From Lentisphaerae bacterium GWF2_38_69 (GTDB lineage Bacteria > Verrucomicrobiota > Lentisphaeria > Victivallales > GWF2-38-69), in assembly GCA_001803205.1 (NCBI GenBank), contig MHBE01000035.1, positions 22,384 to 86,383 of the forward strand: a stretch of 64,000 nt of DNA, in the 5' to 3' direction. The notes beneath the pieces are model-generated. The model was not told the DNA's origin. It saw only the letters and a program-made list of their open reading frames with translations, and ran no database searches. The position numbers and the translations under genes are program-made. Below are positions 19,610-29,913 of the stretch, piece after piece. Numbering within the stretch: the first letter of the stretch is position 1; each line of letters starts with the position of its first letter.

Positions 19610-19780
19610 CGACCGACACAGATCATTTTACGCATTACGGCTCCCAATGCTGCCATTTTAGTTTTTCCTTTTATAACCAGCATTGTATAAAATCTGTTTT
19701 TGAAACTGCTGCAGTATTTTCTTCTTTCCAATTCACTACACTATAGAGTCTCATAGTATTCAGGCTCTGCAAAATTGGCA

Positions 19781-21313
19781 TTAAAGATTATTGATCCTGG
19801 CGATCATTTTTAAAGCATAAATATCACTTTGCTTTGCGACTAAAGCCTGTTTATAAAACTGCAAAGCTTTCGTATAGTCTTTTGCTTTGTAAGCATTATC
19901 AGCCGTGTCAATAGCGGCTTTATAATCATTTTCTGTCTTGACAGCAGACTCCATAAAGGACTTGGCTTTATCCATCTGGCTTGTGGCATATTTATCATCG
20001 GGAATATAAGAAAGAGATTCATTGTATTTTTTGTAAGCTTTTACCAGATCACCAGCAGAATAAAGTTTATCTGCTTCTCTGATACAATCGTCATATCTCT
20101 TTTGAGCAGCAGCGCTCAGGTTATTAAGTTCAATCTCTTTCTTTAGCAGTTTGCGCTGTTCCTGAATTGCTTTCCCTATATCACCTAACTCCATTTGTTT
20201 CTGCTTCCTAAGTTCATTCTGTTTCTCTCTTGTTCTTACTTTCAGAGCTTTTTCTACAGGCAGGTTTTCCCAAAGAATCACAAGAAGAGAAGGATAGTCT
20301 TTCGCTGCATGAATTTTCATCTGTTCCGCAAGTATTTTTTTCTCCGAAAAAGAAAGAGTTTTTCTTGACCTGTTAATATTTTTTATTCCGCTCAGATATA
20401 AATATTTTTTAATGCCTGCTATCAGATTTTCATCAGACATGCCTTTGACCCTGTCATTTACTAGCTGAACCATTTTTGTATCAACCGAAGCTCCTTTTAT
20501 ACACTTCCAGTAAGGAACGGAAAAATATCTGCCCAGTAATTCCACAATGCCGAGATCCAAAAGGTATTTAACAGCAGAACAGACACCTTCACGATTATTT
20601 GCCACAGAATAAAAAGACGCGTTATAGTCCATATCAAAAGAATGAATATCCCACCCTTCTCCATCCTCATGAGGAGTAATGTAGTCAGAAACAAATACTC
20701 CGGGAAAAAAGGAGTTAGTTTTATAATCCTTCAAATTCAGCTCAAGAGTAATTTCTGATTGTTCCCCGGTACTTAAAGATGAAGAGTCCTTAGTACTTCC
20801 AGCAAGTCTAAATACTTTGGAAGTAGACTGATTATCTATTCTTTTGAGTTGATTTTCTAAACCTGAAAAACCGCCTGATATAATTACATCGGGGTAAGTT
20901 TTTCTCTCTATATCTCCTGAGGCGTTTTCATTTATACTATTCTGAGGATATGCAGGGATTAGAGTAATTGTATGGTCAAACTTCTTCACAGCATTTGAAA
21001 TCAATATGCTGACATTATTCTGTATTACTTTGTCAGTTAAGGTATCTCCTGTATTCTGGATTTGAATCGAAAGCGGAGCAACATCGTATGCTTCAAGCAT
21101 TTTTCCAAATGAAAAAAGCGCATGATTCATATCTGCTTCAAAGTCAAGTTCTGACAGTTTGTCCTTTCTACCTTCACCTCTCAGATTATCTGAACTGTTT
21201 TCAGTTGTTCCGCAACTGCTCAATAACAGGGGCAGAAAAAGCATCAAAATCAAAATTAAAAATGATTTTAAAGAAGCTGTATCAGTGCCTATTAGCATCT
21301 TTCTTTTTTTCAT
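19781..21313 (-). CDS. TPR-containing lipoprotein
   Basis: Lipobox LLLSSC; C-terminal repeats ADKLYSAGDLVKAYKKYNESL / ADNAYKAKDYTKALQFYKQAL. Confidence 0.7.
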   Translation of the reverse strand: MKKRKMLIGTDTASLKSFLILILMLFLPLLLSSCGTTENSSDNLRGEGRKDKLSELDFEADMNHALFSFGKMLEAYDVAPLSIQIQNTGDTLTDKVIQNNVSILISNAVKKFDHTITLIPAYPQNSINENASGDIERKTYPDVIISGGFSGLENQLKRIDNQSTSKVFRLAGSTKDSSSLSTGEQSEITLELNLKDYKTNSFFPGVFVSDYITPHEDGEGWDIHSFDMDYNASFYSVANNREGVCSAVKYLLDLGIVELLGRYFSVPYWKCIKGASVDTKMVQLVNDRVKGMSDENLIAGIKKYLYLSGIKNINRSRKTLSFSEKKILAEQMKIHAAKDYPSLLVILWENLPVEKALKVRTREKQNELRKQKQMELGDIGKAIQEQRKLLKKEIELNNLSAAAQKRYDDCIREADKLYSAGDLVKAYKKYNESLSYIPDDKYATSQMDKAKSFMESAVKTENDYKAAIDTADNAYKAKDYTKALQFYKQALVAKQSDIYALKMIARINNL

Positions 21314-21334
21314 TTATGCTTCCCAAAAGAAAAA

Positions 21335-21352
21335 AGAGGGCCGATGCCCTCT
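21335..21352 (-). terminator. intrinsic terminator
   Basis: AGAGGGC CGAT GCCCTCT with T-rich tract on the minus strand. Confidence 0.75.
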
Positions 21353-21377
21353 ATTCTAATAAAATATAAAATTGTTT

Positions 21378-22790
21378 TTAGTGAGTGGTAACTCTCTTTC
21401 CTATATCTTTGAGTTTCATACCGTTCTTGAGGTTCATTTCTATTTCTTCCAGAGGCACATCCTTGGTCTCAGGAGTAAAGAACTTCATTAGGAATACCCC
21501 CAGAACACAGCAGAAACCGAAGAGCCAGAAGGTTCCGTCAATTCCGAGGCTGACAAACCAAATCGGAGTGAATGTTCCTATAATAGTATTCATTACCCAG
21601 TTAGCTGTAGTGGAAATTGTTATACCGAAATCCCTGCCTTCGAGAGGCTGGATTTCAGAACAGAGGATCCAAACGACTGGCCCTAGAGATACTGCAAACC
21701 CGAATATAAAGAGCAGACAGAATACAAGAAGGACAATCTTATTGGCTGAAGTAAGTACATGTCCGAGTTCCTTCAGATGGAATATGTAGCCTGCAATAGC
21801 ACAAGAGACTATAAGTATGGCCAGACCTCCATACATAAGAGGCTTTCTGCCTAGTTTGTCAACATATTTGATGGCTAAGAGGGTGGTAAGCATGTTAACA
21901 AGACCAACAATTACAGTAGCTACTGAAGGATTTGTAAAACCGGCTTCTCTGAAAATATCACCCGAGTAATACATAAAGGCATTCATACCTGTAAACTGCT
22001 GGAGAGTCTGCAGCATAAAGCCAAGAAATACGACTTTAAGGAAAAAAGGCTTCTTGAGCAGTTCAAAAATACCACCTGTAGATCCATCAATAGATGTCCT
22101 GATTTCGTTATATTCGAAATCTACTTCTTCTTTAGTATTTCTGACTTTCGTTAAAACCTTTTTTGACTCTTCATCTCTACCGACAAGAACAAACCATCTC
22201 GGACTTTCCGGAAGAGTTAATGCTCCGATAAGCATTATTGCAGAAGGAATTACCAATACCAGCATCATAAGCTTCCATGATTCAGTAAACTCAAGTGCAG
22301 CATTGGAAAGGAACATGAGAAAGATCCCAATTGTTATCATCAACTGATACATGGCAATCAAACCGCCTCTCATCTTGTAAGGAGCAATTTCAGCTAGATA
22401 GAGAGGTGCTACGAAAGAGGCAATACCTATAGCTAATCCAAGGATAAATCTTACACCAAGGAAAAAGTGGTAGTTCGGAGAAAGAACGCACACGACAGTG
22501 AAAACAGTGAACATAAGCGCAGCAAGAACCAAACATTTCTTCCTGCCGAATTTTCTAGTAAGAAAACCACTGAACAGAGCTCCTACAGCACAACCGGCAA
22601 GAAGAAATCCTGCCACATATCCTTCATGTGACGGAAGAACATTAAAATCCTTTACTATAAACTGCAGAGAACCATTGACATAGGCTATATCCAAACCGAA
22701 CAGCAGCCCTGCCAGTGCAGCAATTATAGATGTTTTTATTACGACTGAATTCCCTTTTTTTTCAGGGTCAGCAGAACAGCAGCAACCCAT
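21378..22790 (-). CDS. sugar porter (SP) family MFS transporter
   Basis: GRKKCLVL, PESPRWFVLVGR, QQFTGMNAFMYYSGDIF, PETKDVPLEEIE; start MGCCCS preceded by GGAG. Confidence 0.9.
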   Translation of the reverse strand: MGCCCSADPEKKGNSVVIKTSIIAALAGLLFGLDIAYVNGSLQFIVKDFNVLPSHEGYVAGFLLAGCAVGALFSGFLTRKFGRKKCLVLAALMFTVFTVVCVLSPNYHFFLGVRFILGLAIGIASFVAPLYLAEIAPYKMRGGLIAMYQLMITIGIFLMFLSNAALEFTESWKLMMLVLVIPSAIMLIGALTLPESPRWFVLVGRDEESKKVLTKVRNTKEEVDFEYNEIRTSIDGSTGGIFELLKKPFFLKVVFLGFMLQTLQQFTGMNAFMYYSGDIFREAGFTNPSVATVIVGLVNMLTTLLAIKYVDKLGRKPLMYGGLAILIVSCAIAGYIFHLKELGHVLTSANKIVLLVFCLLFIFGFAVSLGPVVWILCSEIQPLEGRDFGITISTTANWVMNTIIGTFTPIWFVSLGIDGTFWLFGFCCVLGVFLMKFFTPETKDVPLEEIEMNLKNGMKLKDIGKRVTTH

Positions 22791-22994
22791 ACTCTTTCTC
22801 CTTTCTTGATTTATATAAATTTTATACACGGCATTATAGATTCTATGATATTTTTCAAATCTTATCAATATGAAAAAATTTAAAACAGGCTTATTCCTTC
22901 TTTGTTTATCATTCCTTTCTTCAGCAGTAAGAATAATCCTCTTGCATTCTATGACATATTCATGATTCTATCTATTCATAATGTAGTTAACATG

Positions 22995-24065
22995 TCATTC
23001 TGCAGAATCAAATAAATAGGGATTTTTAACTATTATACAGTCTGTTATATCCCTCGTTATGCCATGAGTAACTAATTTTCCATCTATCATGCTGTTATAA
23101 TTCCATGCCATAAATCTTCGTATTCCTTTGCCCTTCACTTTGAACCTATATGCATAGACACTGCAGTTATTCTGATTCCCCAGCTGTTTATGAATCAGTT
23201 CCAAGTCTTTCTTATTCATTCCTTTATTCCACTTATTATAATCCTTCATTAATTCATCATTTGGAATTCCAAACATAGATTCAAAATTAGAGCTAAGATG
23301 ATAATAATGTATTTTGCCATCTTCGGCTTTTCCTCCGTACCATGTGCAGCAGTCATCCATATTGTCTATATACTTCTGCAATTGACTTTGCGATTGTATG
23401 ACTTTTATTTCGTCTCTAAGCATTTTGCTATCTGTAGTAAAATTGACAATTTCAAGCAAGCAATATTTATTCACGCCTTGGATCATAAGAGAGGTATAAA
23501 CCTTTTTATTTTCACCGTTAATATTTTTAATTTGTACATCGGGAAGACCAGTTTCAAAGACGGCCTTTATTTGAGGAATTAGAGCGTTTGCTAGTTTTAA
23601 GGGAAAAGCATTAGACACTTTTAACCCGTTAATTTTTTCTTTTGAGTTTAAAAGTTTAAGAATTTTATCACTGTAATGCTCTATCTTGTATTTATCATTT
23701 ATGAGAATGACTGTATTTATAAGCCTGTTAAAAAATAAACTAAAATTTATCTCTTTTATAACATCTGCATTTTGCGGTATATGTACATCTTTCAGACTAT
23801 GTATATACTCAATAAGTTCCAGCTTGCTCAATGAATAATACTTAGAATCTTCTTTTCTTATATATTTCGGCAAGTCTGTAAAACTGGAAACAGGTACCTC
23901 TAGAACTATAGCGAGATGAACGGCTTGCGATTTTGAAGGCACTTTTCTGCCTGTTGCTATATTACTCATGTACTGAGGAGATATTTCCAAACTGTTTGCA
24001 AGCTCTGTTAAAGATTTGCCTTTGTTCTTTTGTAATTCCTTAAATTTCTCATGATAAAACTTCAT
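22995..24065 (-). CDS. XRE-type HTH - PAS regulator
   Basis: SLTELANSLEISPQYMSNIATGRKVPSKSQAVHLAIVL followed by PAS-like regions. Confidence 0.75.
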   Translation of the reverse strand: MKFYHEKFKELQKNKGKSLTELANSLEISPQYMSNIATGRKVPSKSQAVHLAIVLEVPVSSFTDLPKYIRKEDSKYYSLSKLELIEYIHSLKDVHIPQNADVIKEINFSLFFNRLINTVILINDKYKIEHYSDKILKLLNSKEKINGLKVSNAFPLKLANALIPQIKAVFETGLPDVQIKNINGENKKVYTSLMIQGVNKYCLLEIVNFTTDSKMLRDEIKVIQSQSQLQKYIDNMDDCCTWYGGKAEDGKIHYYHLSSNFESMFGIPNDELMKDYNKWNKGMNKKDLELIHKQLGNQNNCSVYAYRFKVKGKGIRRFMAWNYNSMIDGKLVTHGITRDITDCIIVKNPYLFDSAE

Positions 24066-24169
24066 TATTTTATCCCTTGTCTTAAAAATATATGAAATAT
24101 AGAATTTATTATATTATAGCATAATAAAACCCGACTAATAGCTGATATTTCTTTTGTGTTTATGGTATT

Positions 24170-25430
24170 TTGGAATCACTTTTTAATAAACATAAACCTA
24201 ATTCTGCAATTAGCTTACCTCTTGTATATATACAAAGGAAAAATTCAGAAGGGAATCTGCAAAGAATTAAATCCGGAGAATAGGGAAGAAATTTTATAAT
24301 ATGGAAGTTACCAGGAGTAAAATTTTCCAATGAACTTGAACTTCCTTTTTGGCATTGGTGCCCACCAGATAATTTCAATAATTGGAATGAATTCAGCAAT
24401 GAGCTCTTTGCTTTTGTAGATACCTGCGCCGGAGACCTTGACCCCTCGGCAATTGTTGATAACGGCTCCAAAGCTACTGGCACCTTTCCTTCTGAAAATA
24501 CACACAATACTAATGAACAAACAATGACCGAAGGTGCTACATCTATTATTGGAAGACAGGGGAGAAATGTTAATGAAATCTTCTTAAGCTCTGTTTATGA
24601 AACAATCACCAGTGACGGCAACTGGTACAAATCCAACTATATTGACATGATAAGCGCTATAGGAAGCGCTGCTTCTAAACCAAAACTGCCAAAAGGAACA
24701 AAATGGGTAAGTGTCGATGAAATATGCAACGCTCTTGGGATTACCGATTCTGCAACCAAAAATAAATAGAGGGGAACCATGGAGAACAATAAATCTTAAA
24801 AAATACAATGATTCAGAAGGAACCGGCACGAATGCAGGAGGAAATGCTTATTCTGACGGCGATGCCAATATTCTCGATCAGATTACCATGAGCGATGATG
24901 AGTCTACATATGGCAAAATCAACCTCAACAATCAGAACGATTATACTCTCAGAGCACTCTTTGAAAGGATAAGAATAGGTAGTAAAATTAGTGACCCTGG
25001 TTCCATTGGATCCACAACTCTTATTAACAATGCTCAGGCAGTAGCATTTTCGCAAGCGATAAGAAATTATACCAAAGATCCCGATCATATTCTGAGGACA
25101 AGAGCCGAACTTCTGAAAGTCAGCACTATAGCCGACGCATTAACGACTATGAGCACGCAAACTAATGACAGGAAAAAAGAAGAGATAATCGGAAAATTCA
25201 TCAACCTCTCAACGGTCGCTGAAAATTCAATTGAAGCTCAAAACACATTTTACATCATAGCATTAGGTGAAAGTCTCAGGGACAATGCTTTAAATGGAAA
25301 TAGTTTTCAAGATTTCGATGAAAGCAAAGGCGACGAAGTACTGGCGAGCCAGATGCTTTTTGCAAGAGTCAACAAGGCTTCGGATGGAGATACAATGAGG
25401 ATTTTAGATATTCATTATGCCAGCGAATAA
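24170..25430 (+). pseudogene. frameshifted/truncated remnant resembling 'verru_Chthon cassette protein A' / T2SK-like protein
   Basis: Reading frame shifts between FWHWCPPDNFNNW...SATKNK* and ...GKINLNNQNDYTLRALFERIRIG...ILDIHYASE*; no intact start. Confidence 0.55.
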
Positions 25431-25502
25431 AAGCATCTCATATCAGCTCAGCCACCGGCGGAGTTTGAAATTTCCTTGGGAAACTTTTTGAATGTTCAAT
25501 AT

Positions 25503-25580
25503 CCAACAAGGAATATCCAAATAACGAAGTATATGCATTTCTCATTGTATTTTCGTTGAGAGTTGGGCATTCCTTGTTGA
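25503..25580. repeat. imperfect inverted repeat element
   Basis: CCAACAAGGAATATCCAA ... TTGGGCATTCCTTGTTGA (15/18 complementary arms). Confidence 0.7.
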
Positions 25581-25602
25581 GTGTTAGTTCTTCAGTTTCA
25601 TA

Positions 25603-25977
25603 CTAGGAAGATCTTCCTTCCAGTTCATCTATTCTCTTTAGCAGGTCGAGGACTACGCCCATGGAATTCCAGCCGATGCCAAGATCATAATGAAGACGGG
25701 CAATCTTTTTTATTTCAGGGACTCTTTCTACATGAATCAGAGGTTCGGGAGAAAAAGTCATAATTTCAATGAGTTCATGAGAAACCAGCCTTTTAAGAAT
25801 AATTGGTTTTAATCCCGTGGCATATGCTGCCTGTTCGATGGTTAAATGATCTCCGAAATGGCGGCGGTATTCAGATATTTGAAATGAAAAGCTGTATTTA
25901 TCCATAATGTTTTTATTAGGTTTATTCATAAGAATTTCAAGAAGGTTTGAAAGTTGATATTTTTGACAGTTCTTCAT
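25603..25977 (-). CDS. cbpM: CbpM-like chaperone modulator (MerR-like)
   Basis: MerR-like [22 protein letters not shown]; overlaps the DnaJ/CbpA-family gene. Confidence 0.65.
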   Translation of the reverse strand: MKNCQKYQLSNLLEILMNKPNKNIMDKYSFSFQISEYRRHFGDHLTIEQAAYATGLKPIILKRLVSHELIEIMTFSPEPLIHVERVPEIKKIARLHYDLGIGWNSMGVVLDLLKRIDELEGRSS

Positions 25978-26920
25978 ATAGTTTCTCTTCCTGAGGAGTC
26001 AGCGTCTCAGGATTAACTATTCTTACAACCAGATGCATATCGCCATATTCCTTATCTTTGCCTCTGGGGAGACCTTTTCCTTTAAGCCTTATATGCTGTC
26101 CTGACTGAATCCCCTTATCAACTCGTATTGAAGTCCTTCCCGACAGCGTCTTTACAGATATTACACCGCCCAAAGCAGCTTCCCATGGGGAAAGTTTCAA
26201 ATCAGCTTCAAGATTATAACCGTAAACTTTAAATTCAGAATGCTTTCTTAAATGAATTCTTAGATAGAGATCTCCAGGTTCCCCACCATTTATTCCCTGG
26301 TCTCCCTTGCCTTTTAGCCTTATCTTGGATCCTTCAGTAACGCCGGGAGGGATTCTCGCATTAAATTTGCTCTCTATCGGCTGGATTCTGCGATCATGCC
26401 CCATCCCCATAACCTGATAGGTTATTGTCGCCTCTGTTCCGGAGAAAGCCTCCTCAAGGGAAATTTCAATATCTGCGTCATGATCCTGACCGTCAATTGG
26501 ATAATTTCCTCTTTCTCTTCCGGAATGAAAAGATCCGGATCTCCCTGCCGCCTTTCCAAACAAGCTTTCAAAGAAATCACTGAAACCTTCAGAACCCCCA
26601 AAATCGTGATACGAATAAGTATGTGAACCAGGCCCTCTGCTATATTCGTATTGGAAGTTTTCAGCTCCCGGCGGCGGCTGAAAATCCTGTCCGCTTCTAT
26701 AGTTTTGCCCCAGCTGGTTATAGCGCTTCCTCTTTTCTGGATCGCTCAACACTTCATACGCTTCGCTTATTTCCTTGAATTTATCTTCAGCGCCTGTCCC
26801 CTTGTTTATATCCGGATGGTGCTGCCTTGCCAGCTTCCTGTAAGCTTTCTTTATTTCTTCAGGAGAAGCACTTTTGTTAACTCCCAGAGAGGCGTAATAG
26901 TCTTTGTATTTTACACTCAT
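25937..26920 (-). CDS. cbpA: DnaJ C-terminal domain co-chaperone CbpA-like
   Basis: J-domain [37 protein letters not shown] region, DnaJ C domain, no zinc finger. Confidence 0.9.
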   Translation of the reverse strand: MSVKYKDYYASLGVNKSASPEEIKKAYRKLARQHHPDINKGTGAEDKFKEISEAYEVLSDPEKRKRYNQLGQNYRSGQDFQPPPGAENFQYEYSRGPGSHTYSYHDFGGSEGFSDFFESLFGKAAGRSGSFHSGRERGNYPIDGQDHDADIEISLEEAFSGTEATITYQVMGMGHDRRIQPIESKFNARIPPGVTEGSKIRLKGKGDQGINGGEPGDLYLRIHLRKHSEFKVYGYNLEADLKLSPWEAALGGVISVKTLSGRTSIRVDKGIQSGQHIRLKGKGLPRGKDKEYGDMHLVVRIVNPETLTPQEEKLYEELSKISTFKPS

Positions 26921-26947
26921 AATTGCATCTATATTTCAATATTCCTT

Positions 26948-27020
26948 CGCAACTCCCATTCAGGAGGGCTTTTAGTTCTTATTTGATTCAATTTCCACGA
27001 GCTCACGCCCACGGCTTAAG
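26948..27020. repeat. degenerate third copy of the 82-bp dispersed element (low confidence)
   Basis: CGCAACTCCCATTCAGGAGGG...TTCCACGAGCTCACGCCCACGGCTTAA aligns to the copies at 31548 (reverse complement) and 47362. Confidence 0.4.
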
Positions 27021-27109
27021 ATTTTATTCTTTTCATAGAACATTTTCAAGTCCTGCCCCCTAAAGAAATTATTATTGATTGAGCTTCAAAAAAAATTGAA
27101 TATAACTTG

Positions 27110-27137
27110 TTGACATTTTATATGTTTCCTTTATTCT
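27110..27137 (+). promoter_or_regulatory. sigma70-like promoter
   Basis: TTGACA - 16 nt - TATTCT upstream of the 27197 CDS. Confidence 0.45.
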
Positions 27138-27196
27138 AGATGATAGCCAAGTTAAATTGTTTATATCTTATAAACCAAGACAGGAGATATTGAAAA

Positions 27197-27724
27197 ATGA
27201 AGAGGATTCTTACCTTAGTATTCTTGATGTTTATTAGTTTGGCGCTTGCATCACAAGAGAGTGATAAAGAGGCTTATCTTAAAGACTTGAATGCTTCAAA
27301 GGATCATCAATTTAACAAGAATCAGATTAAATCTTTTGCTTTTTACTGGTTTTCTTTACATGACCGACATGTGGACATAAACGAATCATATGAGTTTTTA
27401 GACAAGAATAATCTTTATATGGTGTTCCCTGAAATAACTGTCAGGAATCTAAAAGATTATAAAGAGTGGTATGACGGTGTCGGAAAGAACATTAAGAGCA
27501 ACATCCACTATATTAGCAGAGTAAATGTTAGTTTTGATGGATCTCATAAGTACATTGTCAAAGTTCTTGTGAACTGGCAGGCGATTGATAAGGATGGCAA
27601 TTTTTTAGACAAGGATGTTACACAGGAGTGGACGCTGGTAGATCCCTCATCTGATGAAGTAAAACATCCTCTTGTTGAAAAGTATATTATTTCGAGTTTT
27701 AAGGATAAATTTCAACAAGAATAA
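27197..27724 (+). CDS. secreted hypothetical protein
   Basis: Signal peptide MKRILTLVFLMFISLALAS; no family recognised. Confidence 0.65.
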   Translation: MKRILTLVFLMFISLALASQESDKEAYLKDLNASKDHQFNKNQIKSFAFYWFSLHDRHVDINESYEFLDKNNLYMVFPEITVRNLKDYKEWYDGVGKNIKSNIHYISRVNVSFDGSHKYIVKVLVNWQAIDKDGNFLDKDVTQEWTLVDPSSDEVKHPLVEKYIISSFKDKFQQE

Positions 27725-27741
27725 AAGTACCTGTCTATAAA

Positions 27742-29076
27742 TTAATTTTCCTTTTCGATATCAACGGCCTCTCCTATTAGAGCAGCAGCATCTTCTTTTG
27801 ATAGCTTCTGAACATTCTTGAGCTTCTTTTCTATGGCTCTTGAACGGGTTCCGGCTTTCTCTATTGTGTTTGCTGCTTCCTGAAGTTTCTTCTGAGTCTT
27901 TTCAAGCACTTCACCAAAACGGCCAAACTCTGTTTTTACAGCTCCTAGAACTTCCCATACTTCACTTGATCTTTTTTCTATGGCAAGAGTTCTGAATCCC
28001 ATCTGCAGGCTGCTGAGGAATGCCACAAGATTGGTCGGCCCTACAACTGTAACCTTGTATTCTCTCTGCAGAGTCTCGAAAAGTCCAGGCCTTCTTAGAA
28101 CTTCAGCATAAAGTCCTTCAGTAGGGACAAACATTATGGCAAAATCGGTAGTTACAGGAGGATTGATATATTTTTCTCTTATATCCTTGGCATTCTTTTT
28201 TATAGAGTTCTCAAATTGTTTATAAACATTGTCTATCTCTTTCTGGCTCATATTGGCAATATTTTCATAAGCGTCAAGAAGCCTCTGGTAATCTTCTGTC
28301 GGGAATTTCGAGTCAATAGGCAAGAGAACTGATTTTTCGTCACTATTCTTGTCAGGCAGTCTGATTACATATTCAACTCTTTCCTGGCTATCTTTTTTAA
28401 TTGTCGCATTCTGCTGATACTGTTCAGGGGATAGAATCTGTTCAAGTATTGCTCCGAGCTGAATTTCTCCCATGGTTCCTCTTGTTTTGACATTTGTCAG
28501 AACCTTCTTAAGATCCCCTACCCCTGAAGCAAGGGTTTGCATTTCTCCCAATCCTTTATGTACCTGTTCCAACCTTTCGCTGATAAGTTTAAAAGATTGA
28601 TTAAATCTCTTTTCCAGAGATTCCTGGAGTTTTTCATCAACTACCTTGCGCATTTCATCAAGCTTGAGAGTATTCTCTTCCCTGAGTGTCTGAAGTTTTT
28701 TCTCAATAGTCTCTCTGATTTCTTTGAGCCTTTCCTCTGTGTCTTTTTTTATCTGTTCCTGTTTTAGCAACAGATCATTAAACTTCTGTTTCTGCAGATC
28801 ATTGAATTCTTTTACATTTTGTGAAAACTTATCTTCAAAGGACTTAAGAGATTTCGTTTGTTCGTCTCTATTGTCTCTGAAAGCTTTCTGACTTTCCTCC
28901 CTGTTCCTCGCGGACTCTTCCCTGAACTGATTATCAGATCTGGAGAGCCAGCCTTCAATTTTGACCAGATAGTTTTTTAATTCTTCCGAAATATCCTTTC
29001 TTCTGCTTAACAAAGTAACGATAATATTTACAACTATTAAGACTCCAATGATTACCACGGCAACTAGCATTTCCAT
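27742..29076 (-). CDS. rmuC: DNA recombination protein RmuC
   Basis: GTMGEIQLGAILEQILSPEQYQ, LLPIDSKFPTEDYQRLL, FAIMFVPTEGLYAEVLRRPGL, VVGPTNLVAFLSSLQMGFRTLAIE. Confidence 0.95.
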   Translation of the reverse strand: MEMLVAVVIIGVLIVVNIIVTLLSRRKDISEELKNYLVKIEGWLSRSDNQFREESARNREESQKAFRDNRDEQTKSLKSFEDKFSQNVKEFNDLQKQKFNDLLLKQEQIKKDTEERLKEIRETIEKKLQTLREENTLKLDEMRKVVDEKLQESLEKRFNQSFKLISERLEQVHKGLGEMQTLASGVGDLKKVLTNVKTRGTMGEIQLGAILEQILSPEQYQQNATIKKDSQERVEYVIRLPDKNSDEKSVLLPIDSKFPTEDYQRLLDAYENIANMSQKEIDNVYKQFENSIKKNAKDIREKYINPPVTTDFAIMFVPTEGLYAEVLRRPGLFETLQREYKVTVVGPTNLVAFLSSLQMGFRTLAIEKRSSEVWEVLGAVKTEFGRFGEVLEKTQKKLQEAANTIEKAGTRSRAIEKKLKNVQKLSKEDAAALIGEAVDIEKEN

Positions 29077-29242
29077 AAAACTTAAACTCCAAACTTTTTA
29101 TTTTTTATTATCACTCTCTGCTATTTACATAACTTATGGAATTTGGCAAGTAAATTTCTCATTTTTCTATATAATTTCGAAAACTCTGAGATTAATATCT
29201 CTGTACTGAGAGAAATAAACTACTAACTTATTTAATAAAGCT

Positions 29243-29764
29243 ATGCAGAACAAGATCAGACTTATAAAAGGCGACATAACGGGACTTAAGGTTGACGCAA
29301 TAGTAAATGCCGCAAACTCTTCTCTTCTGGGCGGCGGAGGAGTAGATGGAGCTATTCATCGTTCAGGAGGCTCTCAGATACTTGAGGAATGCACACGAAT
29401 AGGCGGCTGCCCGACTGGGGAAGCCGTTATTACATCAGGAGGAAAGCTTTCTGCTAAATATGTAATACATACAGTAGGGCCGGTTTGGCACGGGGGTAAT
29501 AGGAATGAACAGCAGCTCCTGGCAAACTGTTACTCAAACAGTTTAAAATTGGCTGCAGGTAAAAGGATACACACTATTGCCTTCCCGAATATTAGTACAG
29601 GGATTTACAGGTTTCCCAAAGAATTGGCTGCAAAAATAGCATTAGAAACAGTAAATGAATTTCTGTCTGACAATAACTCAATAAAAGAAATAATTTTTGT
29701 CTGCTTTGACGACGAGAATTATAATATCTACAAAAATCTCATTGAGAATTTAGCCTCATACTAG
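29243..29764 (+). CDS. macrodomain protein (O-acetyl-ADP-ribose deacetylase-like)
   Basis: [51 protein letters not shown]. Confidence 0.93.
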   Translation: MQNKIRLIKGDITGLKVDAIVNAANSSLLGGGGVDGAIHRSGGSQILEECTRIGGCPTGEAVITSGGKLSAKYVIHTVGPVWHGGNRNEQQLLANCYSNSLKLAAGKRIHTIAFPNISTGIYRFPKELAAKIALETVNEFLSDNNSIKEIIFVCFDDENYNIYKNLIENLASY

Positions 29765-29913
29765 TAGCTGTCAAAAAATAATTTCAAAATATTCAGGATT
29801 TTCAATTTGCTAATTTTTCGATTGCTGGCATCTTAATAGCTCTTGTTCATTAACGACTGATAGTCAAATATCAGTAGTAGCAATGGCAGGATCAAAGAGT
29901 TCTTTGAAAACTT

